The notes: generated by a model from the sequence alone, not told the origin. A stretch of 64,000 nucleotides of DNA from Rebecca billardiae RCC1528 (GCA_965240325.2 OZ251247.1:558001-622000); one strand, 5' to 3'; positions 41,220 to 51,539 are shown, counted from the stretch's first letter. Made by a program: numbers and translations.

Positions 41220-41880
41220 GAGTGACGCGCGGAGAAGATGCGCGCGGAGACGATAGGCGCGGAGGACATAGGCGCAAGTAACGCGCGGAGGAGATAGGCG
41301 CAAGTAACGCGCGGAGAAGATAGGCGCAAGTAACGCGCGGAGAAGATATAGTAGGCGCAAGTAACGCGCGGAGACAGGCGCAAGTAACGCGCGGAGAAGA
41401 TAGGCGCAAGTAAACGCGCGGAGAAGATATATAGTAGGCGCAAGTAACGCGCGGAGACAGGCGCAAGTAACGCGCGGAGAAGATAGGCGCACGTAACGCG
41501 CGGAGAAGATATAGTAGGCGCAAGTAACGCGCGGAGACAGGCGCAAGTAACGCGCGGAGAAGATAGGCGCAAGTAAACGCGCGGAGAAGATATAGTAGGC
41601 GCAAGTAACGCGCGGAGACAGGCGCAAGTAACGCGCGGAGAAGTAGATAGTATAGGCGCAAGTAACGCGCGGAGGAGGTATAGGCGCAAGTGACGCGCGG
41701 AGACAGGCGCAAGTAACGCGTGGGGAAGTAGATATAGTAGGCGCAAGTAACGCGCGGAGAAGTAGATAGGCGCAAGTGACGCGCGGAGACAGGCGCAAGT
41801 AACGCGCGGAGAAGTAGATAGTAGGCGCAAGTAACGCGCGGAGATGAGATAGGCGCAAGTGACGCGCGGAGAAGATAGGG
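41220..41880 (-). repeat. Satellite inside element C
   Basis: More than 20 units of TAGGCGCAAGTAACGCGCGG (plus-strand reading) with short variable linkers; the complement of the element A satellite, longer by about 150 bp. Confidence 0.85.
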
Positions 41881-43029
41881 TGCGCACACGATGATCGGCG
41901 CATGATGATCGGCGCGCGCGCGAGGGATAGACAGATAGACAGATAGACAGATAGACAGATAGACAGATAGACAGATAGATAGACAGATAGATAGACAGAT
42001 AGACGCGCGAGTGAGCGACGGCGAGCTGTAGAGAAGGGTGAGTCGTGCGGCGGCGAGTGGCGGCGGCGTGCTTGCAGCGCGGCAGCGGCGTGCGGCGAGC
42101 GCGAACACGCGGAGCGCGCGCGGCTCCGCTGTTGCGCCCCGAGGGGCCCGCGCCGAAGAAGCGCGCTCGCTCGAGCGGGGGGCAGATCGAAGGTGATGAA
42201 GCGCGCGGTTCCGCTCAAGCGAAGTAGAAGGTGATGAGCGACGAGTGTGCCCGACGGACGACAGCGCAACGACACCTCACGCGCCGCCCCGCCGGCCGCC
42301 CAACAGATGGCCGAGAACGGGACGCCGAAGTAGCATGTGTGCGCTCACTGCCCGCGCCGCCGACATGCGCTCCAGCTCGGACGAAGGGCAGAAGGTGTTG
42401 TTGAGCGCGCCCCCGCGAGCGCGCAGCAGCTGGTGAGGAGCGTGTTGTTGAGTACGCCCCCGCGAGCGCGCAGCAGCTGGTGAGGAGCGTGGAGCGTGCC
42501 CGACACACGCCCGCTGGCGCCGCCCCGCCGTGCGCCCAGCCGCCGGACGCTGCCGATGGACGCAGAAGCAGCATGGATGCGCACGAGTCTCGTCCAGCGC
42601 CAAAATGCGCTCGCGCGCGAGCGAGGCAGACAGCGCCGAGCGCGCCCACGCTCGAGCGAAGCAGGTGGAGATGAGCGAGGAGCGCGCACGACGGACGGCA
42701 GCGCACCGGCACCTCACTTACCACCCCGATGTGCGTCACCGATGTGCGCCCGGCCACCGGACGCCTCAGAAGGACACCCAGCACAAGCGTGGTCGCGCAC
42801 GAGCGGATGAGAGAAGCAGAAGGCGCTGAGCGTTCCCCTCGAGTAAAGCAGTGGGCCATGAGGAGGAGGGAGCACGACGGACGGCAGTGCCCAGCACCTC
42901 GCGCTCCGCCTCGCAGTGCGCACGACCGTCGGATGCCGCCGCAGAAGGACGCCGAAGCAGCATCGTGAGAGTTCGAGCGTGATGCACGCGCACCACGCCA
43001 GGGGGGGACAACGAGGAACGGGGAGCGAA

Positions 43030-43492
43030 GGAGGCGGAGGAGCGCCGCTGGCTGTCCGTGAGTGTGCCGGCGCCGCCGCGGCCTGCCGCCCGGGGGCCCC
43101 GGGCCCGGGCGGGGCCGCTGTGCTCAGGCGTCGGCCGGGGCAGGGTGCGCCGGGGGGCAGTCGCGGCGGAAGCGGTCGGCTGCACGACGTGGGCTGCCCT
43201 GACCGGCCCCGAAGGTGCGCCTGTCACGCCGAGGGTCGGCCCTCCTGCAGGTACGCTCACTTTCCGCTTGGTACCCGCGCCGCAAAGGCGAGCTGCTTCC
43301 GACTCACATCTCGTCACCGTGCGGTCACTCCGGCGATGCCGCTGCGAGCGCCGAGCCCGCGTCCGGCCAGGTATACGCCCACCTAGCGGGGAGGGGCACG
43401 GGCGGCGGCGGAGCAGCGACGCGGCAGTCATAACGCGATAACCGCCGCGGACTGCCAAACCCACCACTCCCGTCGCGTCGGCCATCGCCCCA
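43030..43492 (-). repeat. A1 repeat of element C
   Basis: 463 bp; 5' end of the element on the minus strand, adjoining AAATCATAG of the R12 promoter. Confidence 0.9.
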
Positions 43493-43580
43493 AATCATAG
43501 ACGATAGAATGAGTCTGAGCTCTGTCGAAGCGAAGCTCAAAGCAGCGGTCCGGACTCCGGAGCGGTCGATCGCTCTGGGG

Positions 43581-45137
43581 ATGGCTGCCGACGGCACTGA
43601 CGCCACCGAGCCGAGGCTCGTGGCGACCGTGGGCGACGATCCGACGGCGGCAAATGCGTCTGCGCCGGCCGAGCGACTGCTGTCCGACTTGCCGGTCGAG
43701 GTGATCGAGCGCATCGCCGCGTCGCTGCCCACGCCGCGCGATCTCGCCGCCGCCAACGCCGCCTCGCGCCTCTTCCGCGGCGCGCCCGGCGAGCGCTCGG
43801 CGGTCGAGCACGCGCTGCGCGAGCGCGTGCGCGCGCGCGGGCACGGGCGTGCCCTGTCAGACACGCTCCCTGCAGGTGCCCTCACGTGGACCGCCGAGCT
43901 GCTTGCTCGCGAAGCTGTCATCGAGCTCGCGCGCTCGCACGCGCACGCCGCTGCTGCGAGCATGCAGCTGCGCTTCAGCGCGTTTGTGGACGCGTCCGGC
44001 GGGCTGCACACGTGCGGCGAGGATGCAGAGGCGGGCATTTTCGATGCCGGCGAGGCTGGCATGCGCGCGCCCAAGGCACTCGGCCACCCGGACGCGCACA
44101 CGGTGCGCGTGCCGACGCGCGTCGCCTCACTCAACGCGGTGCGCGTGCGCTCCGTGGCGGCTGGCCGGGACCACCTGCTCGCGCTGAGCGAGGCCGGCAC
44201 AGTGTACGGCTGCGGCTACAACGGCTTCGGCCAGCTTGGGCTGGGTGACGACGACGAGAGGCGTGCATTCGCGCACGTTCAGGCGCTTGCGAGCGAGGCC
44301 GTTGTCGGCATCGCCGCTGGCGGCAGCCACAGCCTCGCGCTCACAGCAACTGGGTGCGCGTACAGCTGGGGCCGCAACCACTACGGCCAGCTTGGCCACG
44401 GTGACACGACGGAGCGGTGGGAGCCGACGCGCATCGAGGCGCTGGATGGCGTGCGCGTTGGCGGGCTCTGTGCGGGGCAGCTGCACACGCTGCTGCTCTC
44501 TGCCAGTGGCGATGTCTACTCGTGCGGCGATGGCGAATTCTGCCGCCTGGGCCACGACGACCGGCAGCAGCAGCCCACGCCGAGGCGCATCGAGGCGCTC
44601 GCGGGCGTGCGCGCCGCGCACGTGAGCGCGGGCTCCGAGCACAGCCTGGTGGTGGATGCAGTGGGTGGTGTGCACTCGTTTGGGGCAGGCCATCGTGGCC
44701 AGCTTGGGCACGGTTATTGTGTCGCAAGCGGTCTACCCAAGCGCCTCGAGGCGTTGGCAGGCGTGCGCGCAGTGCGTGCGTACGCGGGCAACAACAGCAG
44801 CGTGGTGCTGGGCGCGGACGGCAGCGTGCACACGTTTGGGAGCAACGACAGTGGCCAGCTGGGCCTTTGGCTCGTCGCGCGGGTGGCCTCGTTCCCGTCC
44901 AGGACGACGGTGCAGGCACTAGGGCCCAGGCGCGTTGTCAGCTGCTCGCTTGGCCGCCGTCACGCGCTGTACGTCACATCGGACGGCGCCGTGCACGCGT
45001 GCGGCGAGCGCTCGGCTGCGCTCGGCCTCGGCGTGAGCGCTGCGGACAGGGCTGATGATCGCGTCCACTCGCTCACGCGCATCGAGCAGCTGCCGCCTGT
45101 GTGGGTGGGGGGCTGGCACGATGACGGCGCGCGCTGA
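43581..45137 (+). CDS. F-box/RCC1-family protein R12
   Basis: 518 residues from ATG 43581 (MAADGTDATEPRLVAT), the start conserved with R10 and R11; an in-frame ATG at 43509 would add 24 residues. F-box LLSDLPVEVIERIAASLPTPRD. Loops: GYNGFGQ, GRNHYGQ, GDGEFCR, GAGHRGQ, GSNDSGQ. The last blade has a short insert (LWLVARVASFPSRTTVQAL). The C-terminus reads SAADRADDRVHSLTRIEQL, then DDGAR, like R9. Its promoter segment CGGTCGATCGCTCTGGGG is shared with R10 and R11. Confidence 0.88.
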   Translation: MAADGTDATEPRLVATVGDDPTAANASAPAERLLSDLPVEVIERIAASLPTPRDLAAANAASRLFRGAPGERSAVEHALRERVRARGHGRALSDTLPAGALTWTAELLAREAVIELARSHAHAAAASMQLRFSAFVDASGGLHTCGEDAEAGIFDAGEAGMRAPKALGHPDAHTVRVPTRVASLNAVRVRSVAAGRDHLLALSEAGTVYGCGYNGFGQLGLGDDDERRAFAHVQALASEAVVGIAAGGSHSLALTATGCAYSWGRNHYGQLGHGDTTERWEPTRIEALDGVRVGGLCAGQLHTLLLSASGDVYSCGDGEFCRLGHDDRQQQPTPRRIEALAGVRAAHVSAGSEHSLVVDAVGGVHSFGAGHRGQLGHGYCVASGLPKRLEALAGVRAVRAYAGNNSSVVLGADGSVHTFGSNDSGQLGLWLVARVASFPSRTTVQALGPRRVVSCSLGRRHALYVTSDGAVHACGERSAALGLGVSAADRADDRVHSLTRIEQLPPVWVGGWHDDGAR

Positions 45138-46093
45138 TCTCGCCCCGCGTAAGCTTATATATATTATATATATTGCATGACCGGTGTGATTCTGACCGAT
45201 GATGAGCCCTTGCGCGCAGTAGCATAGTTATTGCGCATCCGGTCGGTGGTGGGCAGGTGTCGGGTGCTTGCCTGACGATACATCACACCCGGCTCGCTCT
45301 GCGCGTGGTGAACCACGCTCGCGCACTACTGCGACTGCGAGCACTGTGATACGGAGCGTTGCGCCAGCTAGCTGTAGACAAACGCGATGAGGACAGGAGG
45401 ACGCTAGCTTTCGTCGATCACGAAGCTACGGAGGGCCTCTGGCTCTTAGACGAGAGTCGCCTTCGTCGAATCGGGGCCCTCTCCCGCTGTGCCGCATCGG
45501 CGCACGCTCGGCTGGCTACGTTTGCGCACGCCGTGCAGCTCGCGGTGCGCGCGCGTCGGCTAGCTGGCACACTGCTCCTGACGCACAAGTCGAATGACCG
45601 CAGCTGGGATGCCCTTTCGCGCGGCAAGGACGCGTGCGAGGCCGGTCGCTGCGGCCGAGCGGCGTGACCGTGCCGCCTGCACGCTGGGTGCCCATGGACG
45701 TGGCTTCGCCGCGCGCGCTGAGGCTGGCGAGCGTCGCGACCGAGTTCCACGACGCGTGCGACGCGCCATCTGCCCGCTTCCGTGCCTCCGACGCACGTTT
45801 TATGATGCGGGCAACGGCCATCGCCCGCCCATGCGGCGGCGAAGCCGCCATCCGCCGCGCTTTGCCGTTGGACAGAGCGCAGAACATTTCGTTTTGAAAA
45901 GCGCAGATCTGAAAAGACCGGAAGGCGTTTGTCCAGCTGGCGCAACGACCCTGGCCCCCCATGCGCAGAGCGGTAACGGGGTGTCAGTGTATCGGCCAGT
46001 GTCAAGCCTGCTCAAGGGCGCAGTCCATTCGATGATCTGATAATACGTGCTATATGCGCGCTGCTGCGTGCGCTGATGATGCGGGTGGCGGAC
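45138..46093. other. Intergenic region, possibly with eroded coding fragments
   Basis: Starts with a TATATATTATATATATT patch. A plus-strand frame around 45359-45667 (VDKRDEDRRTLAFVDHEATE...) has balanced composition but no ATG and no recognised family; a second, in another frame, ends at 45897. They could be remnants of one gene. I see nothing firmer. Confidence 0.25.
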
Positions 46094-47092
46094 CGGTGCG
46101 CGTGGTCGCTGTGGCGGCTGGGAGCGCACACCTGCTCGCGCTGAGCGACGTCGGTGCCGGGTACGGCTGCGGCGACAACGGGTGAACGGCGCCGGCCGGC
46201 TTGGGCTGGGGGACACTATTCGGAGAGGCGGGTAGTGTTCGTGCACGTGCATAAGGCGCTCGCTGGCGAGGCCATTGTCTGCATCGCCGCGGGCGCAGAG
46301 CACAGCGTCACGCTCAGCGCCGCTGGCGCCACGTGCAGCTGGGGCTTGGGCCACTACGGCCAGCTCGGCCACGGCGACACGGAGGACCGGTGGGAGCCGA
46401 CGCGCATCGAGGCGCTGGACGGCGTGCGCGTGGGCGGAGTGGCGACTGGGGATGTGCACACGCTGCTGCTCTCGCTCGATGGGGCTGTCTACTCGTGCGG
46501 CCGGGGCTACTTGGGCGCGCTCGGCCACGGCGACGAGGAGGATCAGCGCACGCCGAGGCGCATCGAGGCGCTTGCGGGCGTGCGCGCCGTGCACGTGAGC
46601 GCGGGCGCTATGCACAGCCTGGTGGTGGACGTGCTTGGCGCAGTGCATGCGTTCGGTTCCGATTATCACGGTGTGATTGGGCACAGAGGCCGCGCCGCAC
46701 GCGCTCTGCCCAAGCGCATCGAGGCGATGGCAAGCGTGCACGTCACGCGCGCCTGTGGCGGCGATCGCAGCAGCGCAGTAGTGGTGGGCGCGGACGGCGG
46801 CGTGCGCACGTTCGGGAGTACAACGGGTACGGGAAGCTGGGCGTTGGGCCAGTCGGGAGGCCTGAGGGCTCGTCCACGCCGTGGACGGTAACGACACTGG
46901 CGCGCAGGCACGTTGTCAGCTGCTCGCTCGGCGGCCTCCACGCGCTGCACGTCACGGCGGACGGTGCAGTGCACGCGTGCGGCAAGCAGTCGGCCGCGCT
47001 CGCGGCTCGGCCTCGGCGTGAGCAGTGAGCGCCGCGGATGGGGTTGAGCGCGTCCACTCGCTCACGCGCATCGAGCAGCTGCCGCCTGTGTG
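46094..47092 (+). pseudogene. Decayed F-box/RCC1 fragment R13
   Basis: Begins inside the second blade (VRVVAVAAGSAHLLALSDVG) with no F-box or first blade upstream, and hits a stop at 46182-46184. Four blades are readable from about 46265 to 46815 (IAAGAEHSVTLS, VATGDVHTLLLS, SAGAMHSLVVD, CGGDRSSAVVVG). Further frame changes occur at about 46815 and 47010, before SAADGVERVHSLTRIEQL-type sequence ends at TGA 47090-47092. It is 5' truncated with at least three disruptions, so clearly nonfunctional. Confidence 0.85.
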
Positions 47093-47577
47093 ACGCGCGG
47101 GGCCCAGGATGCCGGCTGGGAGTGCGGTCTGGAAATGTTGGGAACGAGGAAGGAAGCGCAGGCTGGCAGCAGCCGTGCTCACGCGCTCGCACGACCGCGC
47201 CAACATGCATTTGCCCGCCCCGCCCATCGCCCCATCCTGTGCGTGGCAGTTCACAGTTGGCACCAATAAAGGTATAATAAAACTCTGCCCTGGCGGGCGG
47301 GGGGTTCGGCGGGCCGTGCCAGTGCTGTCGCAATATTTCCTCTGCGGCGGGTTCGCGTCTGCTTTCATCCACATTCGTGGGTGACGGACAGCCCGAGGGC
47401 GAGGACCAGTGACACCTGAAGGCTGAAGTTCTCCCACGTGACCGTGTAACACGTCTGTACTCTGTGCCGCATCACTCCATCAGCGAGGCCCACAACCACG
47501 AGGGAATGCAGCACGCGGGGCAGGGAGGGTAGCCCGTTGCTCCGCGCGAGCGCTGGTACGCGCTGTATGTGCCAATA
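47093..47577. other. Intergenic region, no gene seen
   Basis: Flank of R13; includes CACCAATAAAGGTATAATAAAA at about 47260-47282, AT-rich against a GC-rich background. No conserved frame. Confidence 0.5.
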
Positions 47578-47585
47578 TACGGCCC

Positions 47586-47753
<168 letters not shown>

Positions 47754-48043
47754 CCATTTGCAGCAGCATATGTTATAATAATTGAAACTCGTAGCTGTAT
47801 AATTTAGATTTACTGTCTATTGTAGCGTATCGGCACTGACCTGCGACAGCACCCGCGTCGCGCCACTTCGGCGGTGACGGCGATGGCGTCATCATCCTCA
47901 TCGCAAGGAGCGGTGGCGATGCTCAGGTCGACGGGTCTCGCGCGCGCGCGCGGTGGTGCGCGGCGCGCGCAGAGCCAGAGGTACGAGCGGCGCTGAGCGG
48001 TTCCGGCTGGGCGGCTGCGCCGGCGGCGGCGGCGAGCGCGCGC

Positions 48044-48964
48044 TCAGATGCCCAGGCCAGAGTCGTCCTCGCTGTCGAGGTCGACGATCGCGGAGCCGGA
48101 GCCCGAGGCGCCAACGGTCGGCCGCTCGATCTCGGTGAGGCACGACGCGCCGCCCACCTCCGTGAGCGCGGCGACGACGGCGAGCAGCTTCTCCTTTTCG
48201 TTCGAGAACCAGCAGCGCGTCTTGGACGGGCTGTCCCAGAAGGACCAGACATCCTCCATGTACGCCATGACGATCTTGCACGGCGTGTAGAGCATGTAGA
48301 GATCCTGCACCAAGAGCTGCCACTTGTTCCCCGGCATCTTGCGCAGGTAGTACGAGCCGTGCGCAAAGTACTGCGGGTATAGCGCGAGCACAGGCTTGAT
48401 GTCGCCGTCCTTGAACGTGCGCGCGCAGAACTTGAGTGGCTTGCCCTGGAGCTCGGCTAGGATCTTGATGGCCTTCTCGGCCTCCAGATGCGTGTAGAAG
48501 CAGATCACGAGCATGTTCGTGTTCGCCATCTGGTGGTGGTAGGCGCGGCTGCGCGTCGGGCTCCGTGCGGAAAGGCCCTCATTGATGCAGTCGATGATGC
48601 ACTTCGCCTGCTCTTGCGTCGGCGACTTCTCCAGAGCGCAGGTGATCGTGAGGCCGGTCGTCTTTCCGGTGTTGGGGTTCGGTATCTTGTCCATGGTCAC
48701 CAAGCCAAAGCCGAGCTTGCGCGCGATCGCCTTCGCCTCGGGTTGCGCGCGCGCCATGCATGGAGAAGGATGGCGCGTTGCACGCTCGACGTCCGATCTC
48801 TCTGTGCATGGCAGCAGGGCTCGTCGGTGTCGCGCCGCGGCCTGAGTCTTCGACTCGCCAAGACACGGCTCCTGCCACTGCGGCAGATTCGGGAGATGCG
48901 TACGCTGCGCCTCGTACGTCGCCTTCTGCTGTGCTTCCGTCGCATTGGCCACCGTCGACGCCAT
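48044..48964 (-). CDS. Hypothetical protein, 306 aa
   Basis: ATG at 48964 on the minus strand (MASTVANATEAQQ), stop at 48044-48046. I do not recognise the family. The C-terminal two thirds have ordinary globular composition, with an RRM-like stretch (NMLVICFYTHLEAEKAIKIL) at about 146-165, a Tyr-rich segment (ALYPQYFAHGSYYLRKMPG) and an acidic end (DLDSEDDSGLGI). Residues 57-95 are rich in Arg/Cys and might be an unspliced intron or out-of-frame stretch. Codon use is less GC-extreme than in neighbouring genes. It lies inside the segment flanked by 14-bp direct repeats, so it could be element-encoded or a retrogene. Confidence 0.55.
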   Translation of the reverse strand: MASTVANATEAQQKATYEAQRTHLPNLPQWQEPCLGESKTQAAARHRRALLPCTERSDVERATRHPSPCMARAQPEAKAIARKLGFGLVTMDKIPNPNTGKTTGLTITCALEKSPTQEQAKCIIDCINEGLSARSPTRSRAYHHQMANTNMLVICFYTHLEAEKAIKILAELQGKPLKFCARTFKDGDIKPVLALYPQYFAHGSYYLRKMPGNKWQLLVQDLYMLYTPCKIVMAYMEDVWSFWDSPSKTRCWFSNEKEKLLAVVAALTEVGGASCLTEIERPTVGASGSGSAIVDLDSEDDSGLGI

Positions 48965-49657
48965 GCAGGCCGGACGATCTTTGCCTTTGGCCGCGAGCTC
49001 GCGAGGGCGACGAAAGCACTGACGAAAGATGATCGCTCGCTCTGGAACACCACCGACCGTAGCAAACGGATTTGCATGCGCCCGACCTTGCCAACCGGGG
49101 CACGCGACAGTCCGGTGTGTGGATTCCGGTTATGGTGTTCAGAAGGCCGCGCCAAATCTTGCGTCGCGTGCGATGGCGCTTCCCGCCCGCGAGACACCTC
49201 GTGATGAGGGCCTTTCCGCACCGAGCCCGACGCGCGACGGTGGATCGCGCGAGGTGGTTGTCGTGCGCAGCGCTTGATACTATGGCCCGTGCGAGCGCTC
49301 GACGTGCAAGTCGGGCGAGGACCGCCCCAGGTCGCACGATCGTGTCGACGCGCCGAGCGTACTTCCAAACGCGTCGACTTTGGCCCCCGTTCGACCTGCA
49401 CGCGAGACGACGAGGGCAGCAATCGCGAATCGGGCGAAAACCCGTCTAGGGAGTCTTCTCACGATGTCCGCGCCGGCGTTGGATTTGGCGCGCGCGACCC
49501 ACGCGCTCCGCGCCATCGGGCACTTGTTTTCGGCCGAGCGTCCCCAGTGGGAGCTGCGAGAGCGCCCGGTAGTGAGCGAGGCGATTTTCTCTGCTTGCGA
49601 TTTTCTTTTTCCTTTCATTTTTCTTATCTTTTTCCCGGGCACTACAAGGGGCGGACC
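48965..49657. other. 5' part of the candidate retroposed segment, no gene seen
   Basis: Noncoding by eye, with a T-rich patch at 49580-49635 (TTTTCTTTTTCCTTTC). Several overlapping frames on both strands lack family features. Confidence 0.4.
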
Positions 49658-49992
49658 TACGGCCCGCCATAATAGTTTGAACTACTGATGGTTTGAAGTT
49701 GGATCGGGCGTCCATAATCCGGATTCAAACTGGTCCATTAGTAGTGGTGAAAAGCGCCTTTTCACCTTGCTCTTGCGCCAGTTCAGGGTCTTGTCAGTCG
49801 ATAATGAGTATCCGACTATTTGGGCGGAATTACCGCCGCACCAGAGCCCAGTTAAAAACGGTCCGCGGCTTCTATCCTCCGGCTCTGAAGTCGAGATTTC
49901 GAGCAAGATATCGATTTCGCGCGCGCGCGTTCATGACGCGATTGCGACGATAGCTCGCAGGCCGCCGCTCAGACCCTCTTCCGTCGCACGCC

Positions 49993-51519
49993 ATGGCGCC
50001 GTCCGTCCTGTCCTCCCTCGTCGCACGCGCGAAGTCGAGCGAGACGGACCATCGGACGCGCAGTCCGTCGCTCAAGACGGCTGCCCTTGCGCTCGAGGCC
50101 GCCGTGCGGCTGTCCAAGGGCGCCGAGTCGGTCGCGCCCTTCTCGACGTGGGTAGCGCCGGCCGCGCTCAGGTTCCACGACGCGGTGCCGCGCGCGTTCA
50201 TCGTCGATCGCGCCGGCTACGCCGCCGCGGCGGCCATCCCGCAGCTCTCCAGATTCGGCCACCTCGGCGGCACGATGCCCGCCGCCGCCAAGCTCGCGGC
50301 GCGCTACCCGCCGACAGCCTTTGCCGACGCGCTGCTACGCGGCGCGTCGCAGGTGGTCTTCGCATCGAACCCGCTGTCGGGCGCGCTCATCCTGCTGGGC
50401 ATCGGCCTCGCGGACCCTCGCGCCTGCGCGCACGGCGCGCTCGCCCTCTTCGCCGCCACCGCCGCCGCGGCCGCGCTCGAGATCGACGCGCACCAGATCC
50501 AGGCCGGACTTTTCGGGTACAACGGACTTTTGGTCGGGCTGGCGCTGGCGGCCTTCTTGGACGGCGGGGAGGAGGCGGGCGGGTGGGACGGGGCGGTGCT
50601 CGGGCTGTGCGTCGGGCTGGGCGCGCTCTCCTCCCTCCTCCAGCTCGCGCTGGGCAACGCGCTCGTCCCCACCTTCCAATCGCCGCCCTTCACGCTCGCG
50701 TTCAATGTCACCATGCTGATTGCGGTGCTCGCCGCGCCGCAGCTGTCGGCGGTGCGGCGCGCGCCGTTCCTCACGCCGGCGTTTGCGAGCGAGGTCGCCG
50801 ACGCCGTACCCGCCGCGCCGCCGCGCTTCGAGGGCGCCGAGGGCCTCGCCGCCCTCGGCCGGGCCCTGCGCGCCGCGCTCGTCTCCCTTGGCCAGGTGTT
50901 TGTCGTCCAGTCGGAGACGGCGGGCGCGCTCGTGCTCGGCGCGGTGGCGCTCTCGTCGCGCATCGCGGCGTGCGCGGCGTACGGCGGCGCGCTGTGGGGC
51001 GTGACGCTCGCGAGCGTGCTCGGCGCGCCCGCGGGGCAGGTCGGCGCGGGCCTGTGGGGTTACAACGCCTGCCTCGGCGCCCTCGCCGTCGTCACGTTCG
51101 AGTACCCTACCGCGGGCGCATGCAGTTTCGGCGCGTGCGCGTACGCTTCGCTCTGCGTGCTGCTGGACGCGGCGCTGCGGACGGCGCTCGCGCCGCTCGG
51201 CGCGCCGGTGGGCACGGTGCCGTTCTGCCTGTCCGCGCTCGCGGCGCTGCTCACCCACGGCAAGCTCAACATCCTCTACCCCGTGCCCATCGCCGACGTC
51301 TCGACGGCGGAGGACCACCTGCTCAGCCTGGTGACAGACACGAGCGTGCACGCGGGCGCGAGCGCGCGCAAGGCGGTGGTGCTCAGCCGCGAGGTGTACC
51401 GCGCGCCGTCGGCGGCGGGAGGGCTGCGGCTGCCGACGCGGCGCGCGGCGGCGGCGCGCGACACCGCCGGCGGGGGTGAGCGTCCGACCAAGCCGGTGAC
51501 GGGCGAGCAGGCGGTCTGA
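49993..51519 (+). CDS. Urea transporter (UT/SLC14 family)
   Basis: 508 residues, intronless, ATG 49993 (MAPSVLSSLVARAK). The internally duplicated UT fold is clear: half 1 has the hydrophobic segment NPLSGALILLGIGLADP (~127), the signature GLFGYNGLLVGLALAAFL (~172) and SPPFTLAFNVTMLIAVL (~233); half 2 has SETAGALVLGAVALSSR (~310), GVTLASVLGAPAG and the paired signature GLWGYNACLGALAVVTFE (~353), ending with a hydrophobic helix before LLTHGKLNILYP. About ten membrane segments are expected, with soluble ends of ~100 and ~80 residues. It should mediate passive or facilitated urea uptake at the plasma membrane or an internal membrane. It lies between the unknown minus-strand gene and R14. Confidence 0.87.
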   Translation: MAPSVLSSLVARAKSSETDHRTRSPSLKTAALALEAAVRLSKGAESVAPFSTWVAPAALRFHDAVPRAFIVDRAGYAAAAAIPQLSRFGHLGGTMPAAAKLAARYPPTAFADALLRGASQVVFASNPLSGALILLGIGLADPRACAHGALALFAATAAAAALEIDAHQIQAGLFGYNGLLVGLALAAFLDGGEEAGGWDGAVLGLCVGLGALSSLLQLALGNALVPTFQSPPFTLAFNVTMLIAVLAAPQLSAVRRAPFLTPAFASEVADAVPAAPPRFEGAEGLAALGRALRAALVSLGQVFVVQSETAGALVLGAVALSSRIAACAAYGGALWGVTLASVLGAPAGQVGAGLWGYNACLGALAVVTFEYPTAGACSFGACAYASLCVLLDAALRTALAPLGAPVGTVPFCLSALAALLTHGKLNILYPVPIADVSTAEDHLLSLVTDTSVHAGASARKAVVLSREVYRAPSAAGGLRLPTRRAAAARDTAGGGERPTKPVTGEQAV

Positions 51520-51539
51520 CCACGTGCGGCTAGCAGCAC

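Larger units (their letters stand above)
38875..43492 (-). mobile_element. Split-direct-repeat retroelement C, inverted copy closest to A
   Basis: Read on the minus strand: A1 43492-43030, internal, B1 39659-39541, A2 39539-39077, spacer, B2 38993-38875. The internal part is nearly identical to element A for several kb, with one copy instead of two of the ~400-bp internal unit and a longer satellite. A private base (GCAGGAGGGCC instead of GCAGGCGGGCC) is present in both A1 and A2. The A1 side faces R12, whose ATG is 88 bp away, whereas A and B face their gene with B2. Confidence 0.75.

Noticed and set aside
39026-42275. Long minus-strand frames (hundreds of codons) in element C and their mirror frames in element A
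   Set aside because: They translate satellites and microsatellites (Leu-Arg-Leu-Ala-Pro and Ser-Val-Tyr-Leu repeats), show no enzyme motifs, and overlap each other in several frames.
49680-49760. Imperfect hairpin around AGTTTGAACTACTGATGG as a tRNA or small RNA gene
   Set aside because: No A/B box arrangement or acceptor stem; only a weak inverted repeat.
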